Source: Candidatus Bipolaricaulota bacterium (GTDB taxonomy: Bacteria; Bipolaricaulota; Bipolaricaulia; Bipolaricaulales; Bipolaricaulaceae). From it: a DNA stretch of 64,000 bases. Position numbers and translations under genes: made by a program. Below are positions 7,962 to 14,660 of the stretch, piece by piece. The stretch spans positions 62,001 through 126,000 of the forward strand of contig JALHJZ010000003.1 in NCBI GenBank assembly GCA_022838705.1, given 5' to 3'. Numbering within the stretch: the stretch's first letter is position 1; every line of letters starts with the position of its first letter. The notes under the pieces were generated by a model. That model saw nothing but the letters and a program-made list of their open reading frames with translations. It had not been told where the DNA came from and searched no databases.

Positions 7962-9149
7962 CTACCGGCGAAGGCGCGCCCGGCGGGCGAACCGGGATGA
8001 GCCAGGATGCGCCTCACCGGCCACCACCCCGCCGTAGTCGAACCCGGGAAGCCGTCGCGACTCGATCGGCTCTCCGACCGCCTTCTCCACCCAGCTCCGC
8101 AACAGGCGGTCCGCCGGCGCAGACAAGCTGAGGGCGTGGCCGGTCTTGGCGAGCCGCCCCGTGCGGCCCACACGGTGGGTGTAGGCGTCCACGCTGTCGG
8201 GCAGGTCGAAGTTGATGACGTGCGTGATGTCCTCCACGTCAATCCCCCGCGCCGCGACATCGGTGGCCACGAGGATCTCGTACTCTCCGGACCGGAACCC
8301 ATCGAGCGCTCCCTGTCGGTCCCGTTGCGACATGTCGCCCTCGATCGCCGCCACATTGAGCCCCGCGCCGGACAGGAACGAGGCAAGGCTCTGGGCGCGG
8401 CTCTTGGTGCGCGTGAACACGAGCACCCGCCCCGTGGCCGGGCCGCGGAGGAGGGCGAGGAGGAGGTCCCGCTTTCGCCCCTCGGTGATCGGGTAGAACG
8501 CGTGGGACACCGTCTTCGCCGGGACACCTGCGTCCACCTGCACCGTAACCGGATCGTGGAGGATCCCTTGGGCCAGGCGGCGGATCTCGGGGGGCATCGT
8601 CGCCGAGAAAAACAGGGTCTGCCGATCCTTGGGCAGGAGGGCGAGGATGCGCCGGATGTCGGGGAGGAACCCCATGTCGCACATCCGGTCGGCCTCGTCG
8701 AGGACGAGCACCTCGACATGAGAGAGGTCAAGCGCCCGATCCCCATTGAGATCGAGGAACCGTCCGGGGCACGCGATCACGACGTCCACGCCCCGCCGGA
8801 GCGCAGCCGCCTGGGGCCGCTTCTTCACCCCACCGTAGAGGGCGACACTGCGAATGGAGATGTCCCTCCCGAGCAGGCAGGTCGCCTGGTGGATCTGCTC
8901 GGCGAGCTCCCGCGTCGGGGCGAGCACGACCGCCCGCACGTGGTCCCCTGGCCGCTCTGCGAGGCGGTTGAGGATGGGGAGCATGAACGCCGCCGTCTTC
9001 CCGGTGCCGGTCTGGGCGACGCCGATCATGTCCTGCCCCGCCAGGATGACGGGGATCGCCTGCTGTTGGATCGGAGTAGGGTGGGTGTAGCCAGCGGCCT
9101 CGATCCCGGACAGGATCCGGGGGTGAAACGCGAAACTTCCAAAATCCAC
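7962..9149 (-). CDS. DEAD-box ATP-dependent RNA helicase
   Basis: 395 aa. GTG at 9149 has AAGGAGG six bases upstream; a longer reading from 9185 lacks a ribosome site. Motifs in order: Q motif PTPIQQQ (25-31), Walker A AQTGTGKT (45-52), PTRELAEQ (79-86), DEAD (151-154), SAT (182-184), then the second RecA domain with VFTRTK, ARGIDVEDI and HRVGRTGR. Closest in layout to RhlE/CshA-type helicases with a short basic tail. It unwinds RNA in ribosome assembly, decay or cold adaptation. The promoter lies about 100 nt upstream, giving a long leader as in cold-shock helicases. Confidence 0.95.
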   Translation of the reverse strand: MDFGSFAFHPRILSGIEAAGYTHPTPIQQQAIPVILAGQDMIGVAQTGTGKTAAFMLPILNRLAERPGDHVRAVVLAPTRELAEQIHQATCLLGRDISIRSVALYGGVKKRPQAAALRRGVDVVIACPGRFLDLNGDRALDLSHVEVLVLDEADRMCDMGFLPDIRRILALLPKDRQTLFFSATMPPEIRRLAQGILHDPVTVQVDAGVPAKTVSHAFYPITEGRKRDLLLALLRGPATGRVLVFTRTKSRAQSLASFLSGAGLNVAAIEGDMSQRDRQGALDGFRSGEYEILVATDVAARGIDVEDITHVINFDLPDSVDAYTHRVGRTGRLAKTGHALSLSAPADRLLRSWVEKAVGEPIESRRLPGFDYGGVVAGEAHPGSSRFARRARLRR

Positions 9150-9259
9150 TGAAAGCCTCCTTGGCCTTCGTGAGCCAAGTCGCACTCTCAGCTCAGGGTC
9201 TCGGTTGGCAACCCCGCGATTGGGGTATGCGATGCATCGGTTTGGATTCTCTTGTACGG

Positions 9260-9288
9260 AGTATACGCGCTATGGTCAGATCTGCCAG
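9260..9288 (-). promoter_or_regulatory. Promoter of the DEAD-box helicase with ~100-nt leader
   Basis: Minus strand -35 CTGGCA (9283-9288), 17-nt spacer, -10 TATACT (9260-9265). The predicted start near 9253 leaves about 104 nt untranslated. The last part can fold TTGGC...GCCAA immediately next to the AGGAGG, which could modulate ribosome access. Confidence 0.6.
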
Positions 9289-9318
9289 TCGCAGGGGCTG
9301 CGGGCGATCCCTCGGGGC

Positions 9319-9762
9319 CTACTGGCGACCCGCGGCGGCACGGCGGGCGAGGCGGTCGGCGCGCTCGTTCTCCTCATCTCCGGCGTGGCCAGCGAGCCAG
9401 TGGAACCGCACCCGGTGGATCCCCGTCAGCTGATCGAGCTCCCGCCACAGGTCCTCATTCGCCACCGGACGGAGCCGCTTCCCTTCCCGTCGCTGCCAGT
9501 CCTGCTCCTTCCAACGGGGGAGCCATTCCGTGATCCCCCGCTTGAGGTAGACGGAGTCCGTGAACAGGTCCACCTCCGCTGGCTCGCGCAGGGCGCGGAG
9601 GGCCTCGATCGCCGCCCGGAGTTCCATCCGGTTGTTCGTCGTCCGCTCCTCGCCCCCGGAGAGCTCCTTGCGATGAGGGCCGGAGAGGAGCACCGCCCCC
9701 CATCCACCGGGGCCGGGGTTCCCGATGCACGCGCCATCGGTGTAGATCCGTACCTTCTTCAC
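9319..9762 (-). CDS. rnhA: Ribonuclease HI
   Basis: 147 aa from the GTG at 9762. It cleaves the RNA strand of RNA-DNA hybrids (primers, R-loops). The catalytic set is complete: Asp9 (YTDGACIGNPGPGGWG), Glu47 (NNRMELRA), Asp69 (FTDSVY), His126 (WLAGHAG) and Asp136. It has the basic handle region (RWKEQDWQRREGKRL), so it is E. coli RNase HI-like. Upstream there is no Shine-Dalgarno but a promoter 8 nt before the GTG, so it is probably leaderless. Downstream on the same strand is the helicase, which has its own promoter. Confidence 0.95.
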   Translation of the reverse strand: MKKVRIYTDGACIGNPGPGGWGAVLLSGPHRKELSGGEERTTNNRMELRAAIEALRALREPAEVDLFTDSVYLKRGITEWLPRWKEQDWQRREGKRLRPVANEDLWRELDQLTGIHRVRFHWLAGHAGDEENERADRLARRAAAGRQ

Positions 9763-9770
9763 AACGGGGA

Positions 9771-9799
9771 TATATAGCTGGTCCCCCTTCTTCTGTCGA
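9771..9799 (-). promoter_or_regulatory. Promoter of rnhA, probably leaderless
   Basis: Minus strand -35 TCGACA (9794-9799), 17-nt spacer, -10 TATATA (9771-9776). Eight nt separate the -10 from the GTG at 9762. Confidence 0.6.
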
Positions 9800-9893
9800 G
9801 GTCGCGGGGCGCCCCATGGGGCCACATCGCCGGCAACCGGGTACGATGAGCCGAGCTCGGGTCCGTGCCCCCTGCCCGGCCAAGGAGAGGGAT

Positions 9894-10658
9894 ATGAGGG
9901 AAACCGTTGCCTGCCTGTTGGTGGTCCTGGGAATTGGGCTCCCCGCCTTCGGGAGTGGGGAGGTACCCCCGTTCGACCTCACCGGAACGTGGGGAGTGAT
10001 GCAGGTGACCTCGGACATCGTCGCCTATCCGTTCGTGGGCCAGCGCATCCGCACCACGACCCTCATCCTGCACGTCGAGATGAGGCAGACTGGGAGCATC
10101 GTCACGGTGTCGGAGACCCACTGCCTCGTGGACACCAACGACGGGACGACCATGGTCTCGACGGAGATCCCCGAGGCGTTTCTGCGCTCGTTGGGCGTCG
10201 TCGAACGAACGGCTACCCTCGAGGCCACAGCGGACGGGTGGCGGTTCGTCGAACCCTGGCCGACCGAGGTCCACGGGGCCCGACTCGCCGATCCCGTGAA
10301 CGACCCCCTCCCGACGACAGCCGATGATCCACGCGTGGTCGACCAAGACGGGGACGGGCAACCCGGGATCACGGTGCGGGTGAGGGTCCTCGGCCTCATC
10401 TCCGGTGAGGTGTACGTTGTGCAGCGGCTGTGGAAGCTCCTCGACGGGGAGGTGGTGGCACCCGACCTCATCCGCGGGTTCCTCACGTGGACGAACGAGC
10501 AGGTGACGCTCGGGGCGAGCAACCCATTCCTCACCGCGGGCGGGGAGGCCCAGGTCGACCCGGTGCGGGAGCGAAGCTACTTCGTGGCGATCCGCGTCCC
10601 AACGGGGACGACCTGCGCGGATCTCACGACGAACTGGCGGACCCTGTTCGATCGCTAG
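9894..10658 (+). CDS. Secreted protein of unknown function
   Basis: 254 aa; I do not recognise the family. The ATG at 9894 follows AAGGAGAGG. Residues 1-20 are a clear signal peptide (hydrophobic CLLVVLGIGLPAFGSG). The mature protein is rich in beta-forming residues and Thr/Val, with a repeated lipocalin-like start (FDLTGTWGVMQV) and an Asp-rich DQDGDGQPG loop near residue 150 that resembles a calcium-binding or dockerin-like loop. Two Cys are present (one near residue 80, one near the C terminus). It converges with the glycosyltransferase gene, overlapping its end by 4 nt. Periplasmic or extracellular. Confidence 0.7.
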   Translation: MRETVACLLVVLGIGLPAFGSGEVPPFDLTGTWGVMQVTSDIVAYPFVGQRIRTTTLILHVEMRQTGSIVTVSETHCLVDTNDGTTMVSTEIPEAFLRSLGVVERTATLEATADGWRFVEPWPTEVHGARLADPVNDPLPTTADDPRVVDQDGDGQPGITVRVRVLGLISGEVYVVQRLWKLLDGEVVAPDLIRGFLTWTNEQVTLGASNPFLTAGGEAQVDPVRERSYFVAIRVPTGTTCADLTTNWRTLFDR

Positions 10659-11797
10659 CGCGGATCGTGCTCGACGTGGATCCCCCGCCCCTTCCACGTG
10701 CCGCGGCCCCGCAGGTGCCAGAGGAGCGATCGCAGGGCGATCCCGAAGACGAGGAGGATCGTCACCGGGTAGAGGAGGACCTGAACGAAGGGGAGCCGGA
10801 ACCGCACTGCGGAGAGGACCCACGTGACGAGGGACAGTCCGATCGTCGCGGCGGCGGGGACGACCATCCCCTCAGTCCCCCTGCCGCCCACGGCATTCAA
10901 GAGGAGGACAAGCGGGGGCTGCCACGCGAGCCACAGGAGCCACGTCCACACGAACAGGTATACGGGGACGTTGTACCGGAACACGGGGAATAGGTTCTTC
11001 GCCAGGCCCCGCGCCGTCTCGTTCCACCCCCGGTACATCCGCGTCGTGACCCGCCCGGATCCGTCGAGGAACGCCCAGCCAACGCCGGCCCGGTGCACGT
11101 TGCGGGCCAGGGCGAGGTCGTCCACTACCTCGGACCGGATCGCGGCGTGGCCCCCGACCGCCTCGTACGTTCCCCGCCGGAAGAGCATGAACTGCCCCAC
11201 CGCAGTAGGAGTCCGCCAGGGGAGGATGAACGGGACGAACGTGTGGATGACCCATGCCAGGATCGGGACCACGAGCCTCTCGCCCCAGCTACCCACCGCC
11301 TGACGGGGGAGGACGCTCAGCGCACCCGCCCCCTCAGCGTGAAGAGCCCCCACCGCGTCGCGCAGCGCCAACGGATGGTGGACCGTGTCGGCGTCCGTGA
11401 ACAGGAGGATCTCGTTCTGGGCAACGCGGGCGAGCTGGTGGCACGCCCAGTGCTTCCCAAGCCAGCCGGCGGGGACCGGTTCCCCGGCGAGGATCTGCAC
11501 CCGCCCCCCGGACCGCGCCGCGATCTCCTGGAGCAACGCCCGCGTCCCATCGCGGGAGTCGTCGTCGAGGACGATCACCTCGAACTCGGGATAGTCCTGG
11601 TGGAGGAGGGACTCCACACAGAGGGCGATGTTCCTCTCCTCATCGCGGGCAGGGACGAGGATCGAGACCGCGGGGTACTTGGACAGAGCGGGGTGCCGGC
11701 CGAGCCGCCGCATTGCCACGAGGTTCGTGAGGGAAATGCCCGCCAGCACAGCCATGAACACGGCCAGGCTCCATTCGTGGGAGACAAAAAAACTCAC
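10655..11797 (-). CDS. Membrane-associated family 2 glycosyltransferase
   Basis: 380 aa starting at a GTG that overlaps the plsY stop as GTGA (11794-11797). N-terminal membrane helix, then a GT-A domain: VSILVPARDEERNI, the Asp triad region VIVLDDDSRDGT, and LLFTDADTVHH (DxD-like metal site). RRGTYEAVGGH is followed by the C-terminal membrane segments around residues 280-350. The layout matches HpnB/CruC-type glycosyltransferases that act on lipid-linked acceptors. Co-transcription with plsY suggests a role in membrane lipid or glycolipid synthesis. Donor and acceptor cannot be named. Confidence 0.85.
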   Translation of the reverse strand: MSFFVSHEWSLAVFMAVLAGISLTNLVAMRRLGRHPALSKYPAVSILVPARDEERNIALCVESLLHQDYPEFEVIVLDDDSRDGTRALLQEIAARSGGRVQILAGEPVPAGWLGKHWACHQLARVAQNEILLFTDADTVHHPLALRDAVGALHAEGAGALSVLPRQAVGSWGERLVVPILAWVIHTFVPFILPWRTPTAVGQFMLFRRGTYEAVGGHAAIRSEVVDDLALARNVHRAGVGWAFLDGSGRVTTRMYRGWNETARGLAKNLFPVFRYNVPVYLFVWTWLLWLAWQPPLVLLLNAVGGRGTEGMVVPAAATIGLSLVTWVLSAVRFRLPFVQVLLYPVTILLVFGIALRSLLWHLRGRGTWKGRGIHVEHDPR

Positions 11798-12384
11798 GTG
11801 GATCCCCCTCGCGGACGCCACCGCGGCGGGGAGCGGAGCTCACGGCGGTGGGTCCAGACGAGCAGGGCGAAGTTCGCTCCCAGGGTCGCAAGGAGCCACG
11901 GCTCGGCCCGACGCAGGATGAGGTACACGGCGACAACGGGGAAGGAGAGGATCACCGTCCACCCGTCCACCGCCTGCACAGTCCGGATGAGGGCGAACGA
12001 GAGCCCGAGCACGGTCGGGACCTCCCAGTACGTGAGGGCGGACCACGCCCCGAATGTGGATGCCACGGCCTTCCCGCCCTGGAAGGCGAGCCAGGGAGAG
12101 AACGCGTGGCCGAGGAGGGGGGCCAGCGCCACCGGGAGAAGGGCCCACCCTCCGAGGCCCCCAAGCGAGCGGGCGAGCGCGACGGGGAGGGCGCCCTTGG
12201 TCACGTCGAGGACGAGGGCGAGGAGCCCAACCCGCCATCCCCCCGCCCGCCATGCGTTGACCGCTCCCGGGTTCCCGTCCCCCCGGGCGCGGACATCAGT
12301 CTTGGCCCAAACTTTCCCCACCCAGACTGCGAACGGGAGCGATCCCAGTCCGAAGCCGAGGAGAACGAAGAGGAGGACCGTCAT
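11794..12384 (-). CDS. plsY: Acyl-phosphate:glycerol-3-phosphate acyltransferase PlsY
   Basis: 196 aa from the ATG at 12384, the usual length. It transfers the acyl group from acyl-phosphate to glycerol-3-phosphate in the first step of phospholipid synthesis in the inner membrane. The three conserved loops are visible: GSLPFAVWVGK near the N terminus, GDGNPGAVNAWR (GSGNxGATN-type) and GHAFSPWLAFQGGKAVAS (GHxFPxFxxFxGGKxVA-type), with about five membrane helices. A longer reading from 12453 would add a charged, non-conserved stretch. Ends in a GTGA overlap with the glycosyltransferase. Confidence 0.93.
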   Translation of the reverse strand: MTVLLFVLLGFGLGSLPFAVWVGKVWAKTDVRARGDGNPGAVNAWRAGGWRVGLLALVLDVTKGALPVALARSLGGLGGWALLPVALAPLLGHAFSPWLAFQGGKAVASTFGAWSALTYWEVPTVLGLSFALIRTVQAVDGWTVILSFPVVAVYLILRRAEPWLLATLGANFALLVWTHRRELRSPPRWRPRGGST

Positions 12385-12463
12385 CCCCACCCCCCGGATC
12401 GGTGATCCCCTGCCCGATCGGCCATCGCCGGAGTCTACGCGATCCCACGCCAACAGGGAAACC

Positions 12464-12492
12464 TTGTCCCGCGGAAGGGAACGGGCTATCCT
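12464..12492 (+). promoter_or_regulatory. Promoter of tRNA-Gln
   Basis: -35 TTGTCC (12464-12469), 17-nt spacer, -10 TATCCT (12487-12492), about 10 nt before the mature 5' end of the tRNA. Confidence 0.6.
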
Positions 12493-12502
12493 CCTTTGGC
12501 AC

Positions 12503-12574
12503 TAGGGCGTAGCCAAGTGGCAAGGCAGCGGCCTTTGGAGCCGCCATTCGGAGGTTCGAATCCTCCCGCCCTAG
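12503..12574 (+). tRNA. tRNA-Gln (anticodon TTG)
   Basis: 72-nt cloverleaf. Acceptor stem TAGGGCG pairs with CGCCCTA, discriminator G. The D arm GCC...GGC, anticodon stem GCGGC/GCCGC with loop CTTTGGA (anticodon TTG), and the T arm with GGTTCGAATCC are all paired. The weak first acceptor pair (T-A) is typical of glutamine tRNAs. CCA is not encoded. Confidence 0.95.
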
Positions 12575-12641
12575 CACATCTCCACGGAACTGCCGCACGG
12601 TCGCTTCACCATCTCCATCCCAGCGGGGCATCCTCGTTGCG

Positions 12642-12665
12642 CCTCCTCCCAAGGAGGAAAGGAGG
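12642..12665 (+). promoter_or_regulatory. Hairpin masking the first of two Shine-Dalgarno sites
   Basis: CCTCCT (12642-12647) can pair with AGGAGG (12652-12657) around a 4-nt loop. A second AGGAGG (12660-12665) sits 7 nt before the ATG at 12673 and stays free. Confidence 0.4.
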
Positions 12666-12672
12666 AACGACG

Positions 12673-12906
12673 ATGACCGAATGGAACGCGGTTCTCCTGA
12701 CAGGGCTTGCAGTGTTCACGTCGGGCATGTCCGTCGCCCTGCTCCGCTGGGCGTGGAGGAGCGCGGGTTGGCCGCTGGTCTGCGCTCCTGTCCCCTGGGG
12801 GCCCTCCTCGGTAGCGGGCGAGAGAATCCCTCTCGGGAACGAGAGCATCCCGTGCCCGGCCCCGTTCCTCGCGCAGCAGGGAGGGGTTCCCGGCCCCCCG
12901 CAGTGA
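12673..12906 (+). CDS. Small single-pass membrane protein of unknown function
   Basis: 77 aa. Supported by an excellent AGGAGG seven bases before the ATG and a strong terminator 17 nt after the stop. Residues 7-27 form one membrane helix (VLLTGLAVFTSGMSVALLRWA); the rest is Pro/Gly-rich and probably disordered, with two Cys. No homologue recognised. It may be co-transcribed with the tRNA-Gln upstream, since no separate promoter is evident. Confidence 0.55.
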   Translation: MTEWNAVLLTGLAVFTSGMSVALLRWAWRSAGWPLVCAPVPWGPSSVAGERIPLGNESIPCPAPFLAQQGGVPGPPQ

Positions 12907-12922
12907 GTCCTAACCTCCCCAC

Positions 12923-12962
12923 CGGCGCCGCGGGGCCCATCCGCCCCGCGGCGCCGTTTGTT
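12923..12962. terminator. Strong hairpin terminator between convergent genes
   Basis: A 14-bp perfect stem (12923-12936 with 12943-12956) and a 6-nt loop are followed by TTTGTT on the plus strand. It ends the small membrane gene and may also serve the DUF4956 operon from the other side (stop at 12973). Confidence 0.8.
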
Positions 12963-12972
12963 CCGCCCACTG

Positions 12973-13656
12973 CTAGAACACGTTCTCCGCCAGCCCCTCG
13001 TCGTCGCAGGCGATGACGGTCGCCTTCTCGACAAGGGGGTAGGCGGACAGGGCGCGCGCGAACGCGACAAGATCCGCATCCCGCCGCGGCTTCACGAGGT
13101 AGGTCAACTCCACACGTTCCCCGTCGCGAACGGAGCGGGTGCCGATGAGGCGAACGGACTGGAAATGGCGGTCGAAGGCGTCGCGCGGGTAGGCAGGCTC
13201 GCCTCCTCCGCTGGGGATGGTGAATTTAACCACCGTCTCACCATGGGGGCGCTTCCCCAGGCGGAGGAACCGGACAGCGATCATGCACAGCCCGATGAGC
13301 CCCACGCCCACCGCCGTCTCGGCGTACATCCCCACCCCTGCCCCCATCCCTGCCACCAGGCCGAGGAAGATGAACGCCGCATCCCGGGTGTCCTTTACCG
13401 GTGTGCGGAACCGGACCACGGCCAGCGCCCCGACGAGGGTGAACGCCCGCGCGACCTGATTGGAGATGATGACCATGACGAGCGACACGATGAGCGCGAG
13501 GTAGAGAAGCGTGTGTTGGATCGTGATCGAGAACGCGGCCCCCGGTGTAGCGAGGCGGTAGACGAGGGCCACGTACAGGCCAAGGCCAAGGCTGACCCCG
13601 ACCACCGCGAGCACCGTCAGCAGGTTGCCAAGAAGCGGTTCAGAGGAGCTGAGCAT
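12973..13656 (-). CDS. DUF4956 membrane protein
   Basis: 227 aa. The N-terminal half has four membrane helices. The diagnostic family motif VVRFRTPVKDTRDAAFIFLG follows, then more hydrophobic segments and a cytoplasmic C-terminal a/b domain (about residues 140-227). DUF4956 proteins are nearly always encoded next to a VTC-like polyphosphate polymerase, as here (6 nt downstream of it). Their biochemical role is not established; a transport or regulatory role in polyphosphate or cell-surface metabolism is only inferred from context. Confidence 0.88.
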   Translation of the reverse strand: MLSSSEPLLGNLLTVLAVVGVSLGLGLYVALVYRLATPGAAFSITIQHTLLYLALIVSLVMVIISNQVARAFTLVGALAVVRFRTPVKDTRDAAFIFLGLVAGMGAGVGMYAETAVGVGLIGLCMIAVRFLRLGKRPHGETVVKFTIPSGGGEPAYPRDAFDRHFQSVRLIGTRSVRDGERVELTYLVKPRRDADLVAFARALSAYPLVEKATVIACDDEGLAENVF

Positions 13657-13662
13657 GGACCC

Positions 13663-14631
13663 CTACCCCCTTCGTTGTGGCTGAAGAACGACATGTTCGA
13701 TGCTCGCGGCGTACTTGGAACACGCCCGTCGCAGGAGGGGAAACCGCCGCGTGAGCTCGCGCAGGGTCCACGGGACCACATCGCTGAACTTGACCTCGAG
13801 GATCGCCCCGTGGGTGAGGAGCGGACGAAGGTCCTCCTCATCGTGGATCTCCTCGAGGCGGGGAGCCGCCTGGGCCCGGAGGTTCCGATCAAGGGTGATC
13901 CTCACCGTGTCCTGGTCCGCCCATTCCACGTACGCCTCGCGCTCGTAGACGATGAGCACTGTGGGGACGAACGCCTGGCGGTCCATGCGGTAGAGGAGGC
14001 GTTGCACGACGCTCGGACAGCCCGCCGCGGCGGGGGAGCCCAATCCATCCCGTGCGGCAAGGCATCCCAGCCAGGCATCGCCCAGCCACGCCTTCTCCTT
14101 GCGGTAGAGCTGCCCCTGACGGGCTTTACGTTCGAGGAAGATGGGGGCCGATCCCGACTCGTTGTAGGTACGGACGCGGTACTTCTCCCGGACCGGTGCG
14201 CCGTTCTGCTTGGCGTGGTAACAGATGAGGCCGGGGGAGTCGAAGTACACGCTGCGGACCGTGTAGGCGTTCCCGGGCCTCCCTCGGGCATGGGGATCCA
14301 CCTCGAGACGGGCGGCGAGGAACCGGGAGACCTGCCGTGCCTCCGCGGGCGAAAGGAGGTACTTGAGCTCAAGCCGGCCCGTCGTCCCCGGCCCGTGGCC
14401 GCCGTTCCCGCTCTCGCGCCAGACCTCGGCTACGGCGTCAAGGCCGAGACCCGCAGAGCCCGCCCCGCTTCCGACATCGCGCCGGAATAGGCCATAACGA
14501 TGGGAGGGGGGCTTCACCGTTCCGGACGAGGCGCGAGGGAGGCCACCCGGGTCACCCCCCGCCGATCCACCGAGGCGAGATACCCCTCCGCCGTCCGCGA
14601 GCTGAAACTCTGTCCCCCTCATCAGTCCCAT
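13663..14631 (-). CDS. VTC-domain polyphosphate polymerase-like protein
   Basis: 322 aa from the ATG at 14631 (AGGGGGC upstream). An ATG at 14667 would overlap the preceding stop, and one at 14622 would be shorter. The triphosphate-tunnel fold of VTC4-like enzymes is visible: RLELKYLLS at the tunnel entrance, SVYFDSP, EKYRVRTY, IFLERKA and the late Glu strand LEVKF. The basic and acidic tunnel residues of the family are kept. Yeast VTC4 makes polyphosphate from ATP; bacterial members of this cluster are largely uncharacterised. The first ~90 residues are variable and Gly-rich. Confidence 0.85.
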   Translation of the reverse strand: MGLMRGTEFQLADGGGVSRLGGSAGGDPGGLPRASSGTVKPPSHRYGLFRRDVGSGAGSAGLGLDAVAEVWRESGNGGHGPGTTGRLELKYLLSPAEARQVSRFLAARLEVDPHARGRPGNAYTVRSVYFDSPGLICYHAKQNGAPVREKYRVRTYNESGSAPIFLERKARQGQLYRKEKAWLGDAWLGCLAARDGLGSPAAAGCPSVVQRLLYRMDRQAFVPTVLIVYEREAYVEWADQDTVRITLDRNLRAQAAPRLEEIHDEEDLRPLLTHGAILEVKFSDVVPWTLRELTRRFPLLRRACSKYAASIEHVVLQPQRRG

Positions 14632-14660
14632 GATGCCCCCTGACCCTCGCCAGGTCCCAC

